64,000 bases of DNA from CAYOOP01 sp964405685 (GTDB lineage: Bacteria; Pseudomonadota; Alphaproteobacteria; Rickettsiales; SXRF01), in assembly GCA_964405685.1 (NCBI GenBank), contig CAYOOP010000005.1:1-64000 (forward strand), in the 5' to 3' direction. The notes beneath the pieces were generated by a model that saw only the letters and a program-made list of their open reading frames with translations, made no database searches and was not told where the DNA came from. Shown piece after piece: positions 10,244 through 18,584 of this stretch (positions within the stretch are counted from its first letter, which is position 1; every line of letters begins with the position of its first letter). Made by a program: the position numbers and the translations under genes.

Positions 10244-11198
10244 GCGTGCGCTAGTGCTAGGAGGTACCGGTCTCGTAGGCCGCTATCTCGTGCCAGAGCT
10301 AGTCCAGGCAGGATATACGGTGGATATAATCTCGCGGACACCGCGGTCGCCAGAAACAGGAATCCGTTATCTGCAAGCCGATCTAGCGCACCCACATTGG
10401 CTCTCGACACTCGCTATTGCGCTTGCTGATTACCACACCATCTATCACATGGCCTACACCACCCATCACGACGTGGCCACCAACCGCCAGGTCACGCTGG
10501 AATCATTGCAAACATTGGTCAATGCGCTTCTGCCTTTAGCCAGTGAAGCGGCCCCCCACCTCGTCTATGTCGGCTCCATGGTTATATTCGATAGTCGTGG
10601 ACGTGAAGGAACGATAACGGAAAATTCCCCTATCTATGCCGATTCCGAATACGCATCCAACAAGCTAGATGCTGTTAATCTTCTTCGCCAATTACCCACT
10701 AACCTACGTGCAACGGTGTTACACCCAACCGGTGTGTATGATGTGACTAGCCCGCGTATTCTTTCATACCAGTCTCTACTCGCACATAACTATGTGCCTA
10801 CTTCCACACCGCTTGGCATCAACAACATCGTCCATGCGAAAGACGTGGCACACGCTCTGTGTAGTGCCGCTGAACGCCAGGCTGGAAACACGATGGAAGA
10901 ATACATCATTAATAGTGAGTCGCTCACCTATCACGAATGGTTCGCGGCGGTGAAAGCAACCACCCAACCCTCCTGCTGGCTGCGTCTACCTGCGTGTTTC
11001 AGGCGGCTATGCCGTGGCCCTATACGCAGCTTTCTCAATTACTTAGGCGTGGAGTGCCCCATTTATTTTGACCCGAACGTAAATTCCCCTATTGTGCAGC
11101 GTTTTGTGTATTCCAGTGAAAAAGCGGCGCGCGATTTAGGGTTTATCCCCCAAGTGTTGTTTGCGTCGTGCATGAGTCATAAGAACTATGGTCAGTAG
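10236..11198 (+). CDS. NAD(P)-dependent epimerase/dehydratase (extended SDR)
   Basis: 320 aa starting at ATG 10236, which overlaps the end of neuA. The N-terminal nucleotide motif is GGTGLVGRYL and the catalytic pair is YASNK (Tyr-x3-Lys) with an upstream serine in YVGSMV. The family catalyses epimerisation, dehydration or reduction of nucleotide sugars. The exact substrate cannot be read from the sequence. The C-terminal end (from about residue 240) is basic and Cys-containing and looks less conserved. Its setting implies a nucleotide-sugar tailoring step for this glycan. Confidence 0.75.
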   Translation: MTKRALVLGGTGLVGRYLVPELVQAGYTVDIISRTPRSPETGIRYLQADLAHPHWLSTLAIALADYHTIYHMAYTTHHDVATNRQVTLESLQTLVNALLPLASEAAPHLVYVGSMVIFDSRGREGTITENSPIYADSEYASNKLDAVNLLRQLPTNLRATVLHPTGVYDVTSPRILSYQSLLAHNYVPTSTPLGINNIVHAKDVAHALCSAAERQAGNTMEEYIINSESLTYHEWFAAVKATTQPSCWLRLPACFRRLCRGPIRSFLNYLGVECPIYFDPNVNSPIVQRFVYSSEKAARDLGFIPQVLFASCMSHKNYGQ

Positions 11199-12819
11199 AA
11201 AGAAAATACTAAGAGCGCTGCGCAACCGTTTCTGCTTTGGGGTGGACTATCTGTGCTATGCACGCACGGCCCGCCCCTACGCTAAGCTTGTAGCCCCCAC
11301 TCCCGTTTCGCAAGGCGGCCTGCTCATCGTTTCCGGTCGCGGCATGAACATTGTGTGGGCGCAGTTGTGGCCCATGCTCAGCCTCCCGCTACGCCTACGC
11401 GGCTACAAAGCCTATGTGCTCACCACGCGCAATCAGCGCCTCCTCAACCTCTATTTCTCGTTGATGCGCCTCACTCCCATTTATCTTGCGGATTACCCCG
11501 CGCATATGCCGTTGCTTGATACACTCAAAGCGCAACTCGCTGCCGCAACCACGCTTGCTGATTTCAGCGCCATCAAATTTAAAAACGCTCCCATCGGCCA
11601 AATCGCACTTTCTACGTATAGTCGCCACGTTGGCACCGGCCTGATTAATTTTGCGGACCCAGAAGTGCTAAATTATATCCGCAAATGGGCAGAAGATATT
11701 TGCCAATTTATGGACGTCGCCGAACGTGTTTTTGCAAAATACGATATCCGTGTTGCCTTTTTCACCGAAGTCTTCATGGAAGAATACGGCTCATTTTACT
11801 ACGCTGCGCTTAATGCCAACCTCAACGTCATCCGCTTTGCCGGCACCGTGCGGGACGATGCATTTATCTTCCAACACCTAACCCGCGAGTCTGACCGCAT
11901 CCACCATTCTTCGATCGACAAAACTACCTGGGCCGCTGTGCAAGCCCGCACCGATGATGTGCAAATGGAAGCTGAGCTCATGCAAAATTTCCAAGACCGC
12001 TACGGCACCAAATGGCACCGTTCCAAACGCAATCATCCGAACACACAAATGATGGATATAAACGAAGCCCGCAAACTTCTAGGCGTTGCAGAAGGCCGCA
12101 AAGTTGCGGTGGTCTACAGCCACATTCTTTACGATACGCTGTTCTTCTTCGGCACCGATCTCTTCAGTGATTACTCGCAGTGGCTGGTCGAAACTGTCCG
12201 CGCTGCGGTTGCCAATCCGCACGTAGATTGGCTCATCAAAGTCCACCCCTCCAACCTCTGGCGCGGCGAAATGAACACGCTGCTTAAGGGTAAATTCGAA
12301 GAAGAACGCCTGCTACAAAATGAGTTCGGAACGCTCCCGCCCCATGTGCGCATCGTCGCCGCCGACACACGCATCAACCCGCTCACCTGGTTCGAACTAG
12401 CGGACTACGGCATCACCGTACGCGGCACCTCCGGTTTAGAGATGGCTGCCATCGGAAAAACTGTCATCACCGGTGGCACCGGCCGCTACGAAGGCAACGG
12501 CTTCACCGTAGATCCAAAAACCGCCGCCGACTATTTAAACACACTCGCGCACATCCACGAATTGCCAACCCCATCACCCGAACAAGCGCGCCTCGCCAAG
12601 CGCTATGCCCACGCCATCTTCGTTCAAAAGCCCTACACGCTCACCTCGCTCAAACCCCGCAAACGCTTCGGTTGCAAAGAAGTCTATGCATCCGATGATT
12701 TGATTTACGCACCCATCCCCCTTCAAGGCAATCGCTTACCCGCAGATCTTGAAACCTTCGGCGAATGGGCCGTCAACCGCCAAGACCGCGACCTGCTCAC
12801 CTTAAGCACACCCAAATAA
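11188..12819 (+). CDS. Capsule-biosynthesis-like GT-B protein (KpsS/LipB-type)
   Basis: 543 aa with no signal peptide. The C-terminal half resembles capsule polysaccharide synthesis proteins: VVYSHILYDTLFF, WLIKVHPSN around residue 350-358, then RGTSGLEMAAIGKTVITGG, which recalls the nucleotide-binding end of GT-B Kdo-transferase-like enzymes. The N-terminal half has the IVSGRGMN segment but no domain I can name. It starts inside the previous gene (11-bp overlap) and shares TAATG with the next. Probably a glycosyltransferase acting on a surface glycan; acceptor and donor are unknown. Confidence 0.6.
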   Translation: MVSRKKILRALRNRFCFGVDYLCYARTARPYAKLVAPTPVSQGGLLIVSGRGMNIVWAQLWPMLSLPLRLRGYKAYVLTTRNQRLLNLYFSLMRLTPIYLADYPAHMPLLDTLKAQLAAATTLADFSAIKFKNAPIGQIALSTYSRHVGTGLINFADPEVLNYIRKWAEDICQFMDVAERVFAKYDIRVAFFTEVFMEEYGSFYYAALNANLNVIRFAGTVRDDAFIFQHLTRESDRIHHSSIDKTTWAAVQARTDDVQMEAELMQNFQDRYGTKWHRSKRNHPNTQMMDINEARKLLGVAEGRKVAVVYSHILYDTLFFFGTDLFSDYSQWLVETVRAAVANPHVDWLIKVHPSNLWRGEMNTLLKGKFEEERLLQNEFGTLPPHVRIVAADTRINPLTWFELADYGITVRGTSGLEMAAIGKTVITGGTGRYEGNGFTVDPKTAADYLNTLAHIHELPTPSPEQARLAKRYAHAIFVQKPYTLTSLKPRKRFGCKEVYASDDLIYAPIPLQGNRLPADLETFGEWAVNRQDRDLLTLSTPK

Positions 12820-13841
12820 TGCCCCAGTTCATCACCGTCACCGGCCTTAACTATTTGCCCAAAGCACTCGTCATGGTAGCGTCGCTAAAAGCGTACGCGC
12901 CGGATGCAAGCGTATGCATTTTACTCGCCGATGCCACACCCGAACTCGTGCAACAGGTGCAGAAAAAAATCCCCGACATCGAGTTCATCGGTTGTGACGC
13001 ACTGCCCAATTTCATCCCCGAAATCCGAGACTATTACGATGCACTAGAATTCTGCTCCGCCTGCAAAATCCTACTGCTTGATTATTGTATCCGCACCAAA
13101 AACGCCCCCGAATGTTGGTTCATCGACCCGGATATGCTACTCATGGGCGACATCATCACGCCCACTCGTGCTGCACAAAAAGACATCGTCGTCACCTACC
13201 ACACTATGTGCCCAATCCCCGGCGATGGCCATGCACCAACCGATCAAGAAATCGTCCTCTCCGGCATCATCAACGGCGGCTTCGTCTACATGAAAAACAG
13301 TGCCATTACGCAAGCGGCCCTTAAGTTCATGGTCGAAAAAATCCCAGCACAATGGTTCGTTGCCCCCGCACTCGGCATGTATGGCGACCAGCAATGGCTT
13401 AGCCTCCTCGTGCCTTATTTCAACGCCGCCGTGCTTCGCCACAAAGGCATCAACATCGCCTATTGGAACCTCCACGAGCGCCCCTTAAGCGGGCAGGGGG
13501 ATGTACTTACTGCAGGCGGCGACCCCGCACTTCTCTTCCACTTTAGCGGTTTCGCCATGCAAGGCGAAGGCGTGCTCACCGTCCATTCCAGACGCACATT
13601 CGACACCCAAACCCAAAGCGTGCTCAACCCCCTCATCACCCGCTACCGCGCCCAACTCGCCCAAGCAAGCGAACGCCTCCAAGGTCTGCCCGCGCGCGGT
13701 GACATTGCTTTCAGCACCCTGCCACTTCGCATCCGCCTCAACCACGTCAGAAAACGCCACGGCTTAAACTACCCCACCAGCGCCGAACTTCGCGGATTGT
13801 TCAGCCGCATTGGTGCACGATTGGATCGGTTGTTTGCATGA
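12819..13841 (+). CDS. Glycosyltransferase, GT-A / family 8-like
   Basis: 340 aa from ATG 12819, sharing the A of the previous stop (TAATG). It opens with FITVTGLNYLPKALVMVASL, as in GT8-type enzymes that start near the nucleotide-binding strand. FIDPDML near residue 107 supplies a DxD metal site, NGGFVYMKN follows, and AYWNLHER near 217 is frequent in O-antigen-locus glycosyltransferases. The C-terminal 60 residues are basic and may bind membrane. Donor sugar unknown. It couples to the gmd paralogue by ATGA. Confidence 0.72.
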   Translation: MPQFITVTGLNYLPKALVMVASLKAYAPDASVCILLADATPELVQQVQKKIPDIEFIGCDALPNFIPEIRDYYDALEFCSACKILLLDYCIRTKNAPECWFIDPDMLLMGDIITPTRAAQKDIVVTYHTMCPIPGDGHAPTDQEIVLSGIINGGFVYMKNSAITQAALKFMVEKIPAQWFVAPALGMYGDQQWLSLLVPYFNAAVLRHKGINIAYWNLHERPLSGQGDVLTAGGDPALLFHFSGFAMQGEGVLTVHSRRTFDTQTQSVLNPLITRYRAQLAQASERLQGLPARGDIAFSTLPLRIRLNHVRKRHGLNYPTSAELRGLFSRIGARLDRLFA

Positions 13842-14824
13842 CCAACACCGCCCTCATCACAGGTATCAACGGCCAAGACGGTTCCTACCTTGCGGACCAA
13901 TTGCTTGAAAAAGGTGTGAGAGTCCACGGCATCCTCCGCCCTGAAGCACTGGGAGGCGTAGACGCCCGCGACGTCAACATCCACCACTTGCACGGCAAGG
14001 TCACCTTCCACCCCTGCGACGTTGCCGATAGTGCGGCGGTCAATACAGCAATAGCAGCCGTAAAACCTGACACTTGCTACCATCTCGCTGCTGAAAGCTT
14101 TGTGCATTATAGCCTCGACGACGAAGAATCCATCATGCACAGTAATTGCACGGCGACGCATTATTTGCTCGAAAGCCTAGTCAAACACGCACCCCAATGC
14201 CGGTTTTATTTCGCCGCGTCCAGCGAACTTTTCGGGAACGCACCCGCAAGCCCACAAAACGAATCCACCCCCTTCAACCCGCGCGCCATGTATGGCATTT
14301 CCAAACTCGCCGCTTATCACGTCGTGCGCAATTACCGCGAAAAACATGGCATCTTCGCCTGCGCCGGTATTCTCTACAACCACGAATCTCCCCGTCGGGG
14401 CCTGCAATTCGTCACCCGGAAAATCACCTCCACCATCGCCAAAATTCACTTAGGCCTCGCAACCACATTGGAACTCGGCAATCTAGACGCCGTGCGCGAT
14501 TGGGGCTATGCGCCTGAATATGTCGATGCCATGCAACGCATGCTTGCGCAAGACGCGCCGGATGATTACGTGATCGCCACCGGCCAACTCCGTTCCGTGC
14601 GCGATTTTCTTACCGCCGCTTTCAATGTCATCAATCGCAATTACCAGGATTATGTGACCACTAACCCCGCCTTCTTCCGCGAAAACGAGCGTGTACCGCT
14701 GTGTGGGGATGCGGGAAAAGCGAAGCGGGCCCTCAACTGGCAACCGCAAAAGCCGTTTGAAGCCATGGTGCAAGAGATGGTAGAGAGTGATATTCGGAAT
14801 TTATCGCAAGGAGGAAAGAGTTAA
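13838..14824 (+). CDS. GDP-mannose 4,6-dehydratase paralogue
   Basis: 328 aa and clearly Gmd-like: TGINGQDGSYLADQLL, FAASSELFGNAP, MYGISKLAAYHVVRNYREKHG with Tyr-x3-Lys, NHESPRRGLQFVTRKI and LGNLDAVRDWGYAPEYVDAM. It diverges from the first Gmd in the substrate-proximal region and is 25 residues shorter, so it could be a second dehydratase or a 4-keto reductase/epimerase such as Rmd. It ends at a long palindromic repeat beginning 4 bp after its stop, which probably terminates or attenuates this part of the transcript. Confidence 0.8.
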   Translation: MTNTALITGINGQDGSYLADQLLEKGVRVHGILRPEALGGVDARDVNIHHLHGKVTFHPCDVADSAAVNTAIAAVKPDTCYHLAAESFVHYSLDDEESIMHSNCTATHYLLESLVKHAPQCRFYFAASSELFGNAPASPQNESTPFNPRAMYGISKLAAYHVVRNYREKHGIFACAGILYNHESPRRGLQFVTRKITSTIAKIHLGLATTLELGNLDAVRDWGYAPEYVDAMQRMLAQDAPDDYVIATGQLRSVRDFLTAAFNVINRNYQDYVTTNPAFFRENERVPLCGDAGKAKRALNWQPQKPFEAMVQEMVESDIRNLSQGGKS

Positions 14825-14827
14825 AAT

Positions 14828-14973
14828 GTCATCCCGGCGAAGGCCGGGATCCAGCGCGCCGAGTCTTCGGCGCAATAAGAACTCTATATGCCGCTTGCTG
14901 CGGCTACTGGATCCCGTGTCTAATCCGCCCTCATCATTGCCTTTTGGCAATGATGGGTCGGGCACGGGATGAC
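14828..14973. repeat. Palindromic repeat, family B (copy 1, chimeric arms)
   Basis: The left arm GTCATCCCGGCGAAGGCC pairs with its immediate complement, and the right part ends in ACGGGATGAC. The two outer arms are of different subtypes, one from the CCCGGCGAAGGCCGGG version and one from the CCCGTGTC version, suggesting recombination between copies. It contains an inner hairpin from TCATTGCC to GGCAATGA. The terminal GGGATGAC supplies an ATG at 14969 that is open into the following glycosyltransferase. Confidence 0.85.
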
Positions 14974-14983
14974 AACATCGCTT

Positions 14984-16237
14984 ATGAAAATTCTCTTTAC
15001 CTCGCCCGTTCTTGAACATCCACCCGCCGGCGGTTCGCAGTTGCGCGTTGAAAATTCTATCAAAGCCCTCGCACAAGTGTGCGAGATGGACATTATCTCC
15101 CGCTCGCCGCCCAGCATCGCAGGCGGTGACACCGCCGAGCAATTCTACCGCCAGTTTGCTGGCGAATTCATCGTCATGCCCGGCGTTACGCATCTTTCCG
15201 CCAACAAATACATTCGCCGCTTGCAGCGTGAATTCGCTAACCTCGGTGGGCGGGATATCCGCCGCCAGGCGCAGTTTCTGGTGGACCACTCACGCAGGCG
15301 CAGCATCGGGACCATCTGGTTTGGCTATGGCAATATTTCCTATTCGCTGATGCGTGCCGTCAAAACCATAGCGCCAGAACTGAAGCTCGTGTGCGACACA
15401 GACAGCGTCTGGTCTCGCTTTGTGCTGCGCGGCTTGCCCTATGCCAAAGGCCCGCGCCGTCTGTGGATCCAGCACCAAGGTGCCAAAAAAGAAATGGAAG
15501 AACGTGCCTGGGTCAATTTGTGCGACGTCACCACCGCCGTCTCCGAATTCGACGCCGACTACTACCGCTCGCTTACCCACGAGCCCGCACGCGTGCAAGT
15601 ATTCTCTAACGTCATCGACGTGGAAACATACAAAAACCCGCCCCCACCGCCTACCGATTTCAAAACCCCTTGCATTTATTTGGCGGGCGTCTTCGGCCAC
15701 GCCATGAGCCCCATGGACGTCGCTGCCCGCTGGGTATTAGACGAAGTGCTGCCGCTTATCCGCAACCAAATCCCCAATGTCCATTTCTACATCGTCGGCA
15801 AACGTTCGGATGAGCGTTTTGGGCATTTAAATGGTGATCATATTACTGTTACTGGCCAACTGCCCTCCGTATTGCCCTACCTCTGCAATGCAGGCGTGGC
15901 GTTGGTGCCGCTGATGTTTGAATCCGGCACGCGCTATAAAATTTTAGAGGCCGGTGCCTGCAAAGTGCCACTCGTTTCCACCACCCTGGGTGCCGAAGGC
16001 CTGCCGGTAAAAGACGGTGAACACCTCTTGATCGCCGACACACCATCTGATTTTGCAGCGGCTACCGTGCGCCTGCTTGAAGACAAAACCTTGGCTTCAC
16101 GCTTGGCAGAAAACTGCTATAAGCTGGTCTACGAACACTATGGTATTGAAACGCTGAAGCGTGAAGCAAAGGCTATTTTATGTAATCTCCTCCCCCCACA
16201 GGGGGGAGGCAGGGAGGGGGGCAGACTTGAAAGGTGA
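14984..16237 (+). CDS. Glycosyltransferase family 4-like
   Basis: 417 aa from ATG 14984 (MKILFTSPVL). An upstream in-frame ATG at 14969 belongs to the repeat and is less likely. The N-terminal GT-B domain carries PPAGGSQLRVENSIKAL. The C-terminal donor domain has GQLPSVLPYL, VPLMFESGTRYKILEAGACKVPLVSTTLGAEGL and DGEHLLIAD, typical of GT4 retaining enzymes. The last 17 or so residues (LLPPQGGGREGGRLER) are encoded by a family A palindromic repeat, so the repeat has replaced or extended the native C-terminus. Confidence 0.82.
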   Translation: MKILFTSPVLEHPPAGGSQLRVENSIKALAQVCEMDIISRSPPSIAGGDTAEQFYRQFAGEFIVMPGVTHLSANKYIRRLQREFANLGGRDIRRQAQFLVDHSRRRSIGTIWFGYGNISYSLMRAVKTIAPELKLVCDTDSVWSRFVLRGLPYAKGPRRLWIQHQGAKKEMEERAWVNLCDVTTAVSEFDADYYRSLTHEPARVQVFSNVIDVETYKNPPPPPTDFKTPCIYLAGVFGHAMSPMDVAARWVLDEVLPLIRNQIPNVHFYIVGKRSDERFGHLNGDHITVTGQLPSVLPYLCNAGVALVPLMFESGTRYKILEAGACKVPLVSTTLGAEGLPVKDGEHLLIADTPSDFAAATVRLLEDKTLASRLAENCYKLVYEHYGIETLKREAKAILCNLLPPQGGGREGGRLER

Positions 16238-16299
16238 TAATAATCCCTACACCATTCAAGCCAGCCCCCACCCCAACCCTCCCCCTGTGGGGGAGGGAG
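16187..16299. repeat. Palindromic repeat, family A (copy 1)
   Basis: A 113-bp inverted repeat. The left half is CTCC-CCCCAC-AGGGGGGAGG with a GGGGGGCAGACTTGAA tail; the right half is the complement TTCAAGCCAGCCCC with CCCTGTGGGGGAGGG. The arms pair over most of their length. It lies across the 3' end of the upstream glycosyltransferase, which stops inside it at 16235-16237, and ends 20 bp before the cupin start. Close relatives sit inside pyrF and the glycosyltransferase at 20.4 kb. Confidence 0.85.
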
Positions 16300-16319
16300 T
16301 ATATTTTGGAGCATTTGAA

Positions 16320-16748
16320 ATGATCGAAACAATTAAAGACGGTGAGGAATTCTTAGCACTGATTGTGCGTGCAGGGTTTGACAAACCCGGCATTACCTTT
16401 TTCACGCCGGATGATCTTTCGCAGCAGCTGGGCTACATGCACCACCCTGCCGGCAAACACATTCTCCCGCACGTCCACAACCCCGTCCCCCGCGAAGTGC
16501 ACTACGCGCAAGAAGTACTCTTTATCCGCCGCGGCAGATTGCGCGTCGATTTTTACGCGCAAGATCAGCGCTATCTCCACAGCCGCGAACTTGGTGCTGG
16601 AGATGTAATTTTGCTCGCAACCGGTGGACATGGTTTCGAGGTGCTCGAAGAGGTGGAAATGTTTGAAGTCAAGCAAGGCCCCTACATGGGCGAAGCTTGC
16701 AAAACCCGTTTTGATGGCATTACAAAAGATGAGGTGAAAATGATATGA
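16320..16748 (+). CDS. Small cupin-domain protein
   Basis: 142 aa from ATG 16320, preceded by TTGGAG. An in-frame open extension upstream is repeat DNA and was excluded. It has a single cupin fold by inspection: HPAGKHILPHVHNPVPRE gives two histidines of motif 1, EVLFIRRGRLRVDFY follows, and GAGDVILLATGGHGFEV is motif 2. Cupins of this size in sugar loci include isomerases and WbuC-like proteins. The precise reaction is unknown. It overlaps the PhyH gene after it by ATGA. Confidence 0.7.
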   Translation: MIETIKDGEEFLALIVRAGFDKPGITFFTPDDLSQQLGYMHHPAGKHILPHVHNPVPREVHYAQEVLFIRRGRLRVDFYAQDQRYLHSRELGAGDVILLATGGHGFEVLEEVEMFEVKQGPYMGEACKTRFDGITKDEVKMI

Positions 16749-17662
16749 TGTTTAGCGAAGCATTTTTACAAACCGACCCCCAGATCATCGCCGAAGCGAT
16801 CCGCACGGATGGGTTTTTTACCATGCAAAGCGCACTCTCTTCTGAGTGGCTCGCGCAAATTGCAAACGACGTTGCCGCCCATCCATTCGCCGTCAACCAA
16901 AACTGGGTTACCGGCGTCTACGCCGAAGGCCAATATTATCTTACCCATATGCTCGCCTGCTCGCGTGCCTTTTACGACTATTGCACCCACCCCAAAGTGC
17001 TTGAGATAAGTGACACACTGCTTGGTGACTTTTATCGCTTGAAGGCCATGCGCTACTACGAAACCTACGGCCACCACCACATGCAATGGCACACCGACAA
17101 CAAAACTGACCGTGGCTTCGCGCACATCCCTGGTCTTATCTTCATTTGCTATGTGGAAGACGTGAACGACGGCGAATTTCAATACGTCCGCGGTTCACAA
17201 AACTGGTCCGGCGATAAGGCCTATTCGGATTATTCAGATGATTTTATCGAACAAAACCACGGTGCGGAGGTTGTCAGTTTCAAAGCGCCCAAGGGCACCA
17301 TCGTGATTTACGACACCTACGGCATCCACCGCGCCAAACCCGTATTTAAGCGCGAGTTCGTACGCAAAAGCCTCTTCTTCCAGGTGGACAGCAAGGTGGA
17401 TTCCGCTGAGCCCATTCTGCTTAACCCCTCCTTCGTCACCACGCCGCTTACGCCCCATTTACAAACCTATCTCGGCTTTGGAAAATCCGCCGAATACGAG
17501 GTCTATCCGCGCACCGGCTTCGGCACGCTACCTTTAAAACGTTTCAGCCCTAAACTCATTATGTATTGGCTCATCTACCGCGTGGTGCGCTCCATCTACA
17601 ACCTCATGCCGCGCCCACTTAAAAACCGCATCCGCAGGTTGGTCGGGAAAACACCGATATGA
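16745..17662 (+). CDS. Phytanoyl-CoA dioxygenase (PhyH) family oxygenase 1
   Basis: 305 aa. PhyH proteins are Fe(II)/2-oxoglutarate-dependent hydroxylases. The iron site is visible as WHTD near residue 118 (His-x-Asp) and the distal histidine with the 2-oxoglutarate arginine in YGIHRAKP near 200. DGFFTMQSALSSEWL near the N-terminus is typical of the family. The last 50 residues include a hydrophobic segment and many arginines. It is paired with a second PhyH gene and lies among glycan genes, so a sugar- or lipid-hydroxylating role is plausible. Substrate unknown. Confidence 0.75.
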   Translation: MMFSEAFLQTDPQIIAEAIRTDGFFTMQSALSSEWLAQIANDVAAHPFAVNQNWVTGVYAEGQYYLTHMLACSRAFYDYCTHPKVLEISDTLLGDFYRLKAMRYYETYGHHHMQWHTDNKTDRGFAHIPGLIFICYVEDVNDGEFQYVRGSQNWSGDKAYSDYSDDFIEQNHGAEVVSFKAPKGTIVIYDTYGIHRAKPVFKREFVRKSLFFQVDSKVDSAEPILLNPSFVTTPLTPHLQTYLGFGKSAEYEVYPRTGFGTLPLKRFSPKLIMYWLIYRVVRSIYNLMPRPLKNRIRRLVGKTPI

Positions 17663-18582
17663 AGCACATAAAAAAATTGCTGCGCCCGGTCTATTACTGG
17701 TATCGCAAATACTTCTCCGAAGTGGGTTATGTCACCCGCGCGATCAATCTGCGCTTAAGCTACCTCCTCGGCGCCTCGCTCATCCGCGAGCGCAAAGTGC
17801 TGGCGCGCCGCGTTACGCTTGCTCCCCAACACTCCGCCATGCTCGAAATACTGAAGCACAACGGTGGCATCAAAACCAATTTGCACAGTTTCAACATCGC
17901 GCCAGACATACTTCAAGTGCTCAAATCCAAAGCCGAAGCCTTCGGTAACCCCACCAGCGAAGAAATTAAAAAACTCCGCGAGGGCAAATCCAAAACTTAT
18001 TGGCTCAATACGTTCGATGAAAACGATCTCGCATTTGCACCCGTCCTCGCATTTGCCACTCACAAAGATATTCTGGCGCTCGTTGCTGCCTATCTCGGCG
18101 AAGCTCCAACCCTGCAAGAAATCACCTACTACTACTCGCCTGCGGATATGGACCCCACCAAGCTCATCGGCTCGCAAGGCTGGCATTTGGATAACGAGCA
18201 ACCGACCAAGCTTAAAATTTTCTTGAGCCCATTTGAAATGACGCTCGAAAACGGCCCCACCACCTTCCTCCCTCTTAGCTATAGCAACTCCAAACTCTAC
18301 AAAAACTACCCCAATTATTTTGACGAAGCACAGGCCCAAATCTTCGGCGTCGATATCAGCAAACGCGTGCCCATGCTTGCCTCACCCGGCGAATTCTATA
18401 TGGCCGATACCAGCCGCGTCTTCCACTACGGTGCGCGGGCTCAAACCAAACCGCGCTGGATCTTAATTGTCACCTATGCCCCCGTGGCCCACCACCTCTT
18501 TCCGAGCGGCTGGCGTAAACATTACACGCCCGAGGCCAAATTTGCAGATGCAAATGCCGCCATTTTAAGGCAGTTTAGCTAA
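17659..18582 (+). CDS. Phytanoyl-CoA dioxygenase (PhyH) family oxygenase 2
   Basis: 307 aa, overlapping the first PhyH gene by ATGA but diverged from it. The iron triad can be read as WHLDNE (His-x-Asp, near residue 175) and the distal histidine in TSRVFHYGAR near 257. The intervening ENGPTTFLPLSYSNS segment matches the usual double-stranded beta-helix turn. The first 60 residues are basic and probably peripheral. Like its neighbour it is likely a 2-oxoglutarate-dependent oxygenase with an unknown substrate in this glycan pathway. Confidence 0.72.
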   Translation: MKHIKKLLRPVYYWYRKYFSEVGYVTRAINLRLSYLLGASLIRERKVLARRVTLAPQHSAMLEILKHNGGIKTNLHSFNIAPDILQVLKSKAEAFGNPTSEEIKKLREGKSKTYWLNTFDENDLAFAPVLAFATHKDILALVAAYLGEAPTLQEITYYYSPADMDPTKLIGSQGWHLDNEQPTKLKIFLSPFEMTLENGPTTFLPLSYSNSKLYKNYPNYFDEAQAQIFGVDISKRVPMLASPGEFYMADTSRVFHYGARAQTKPRWILIVTYAPVAHHLFPSGWRKHYTPEAKFADANAAILRQFS

Positions 18583-18584
18583 CC

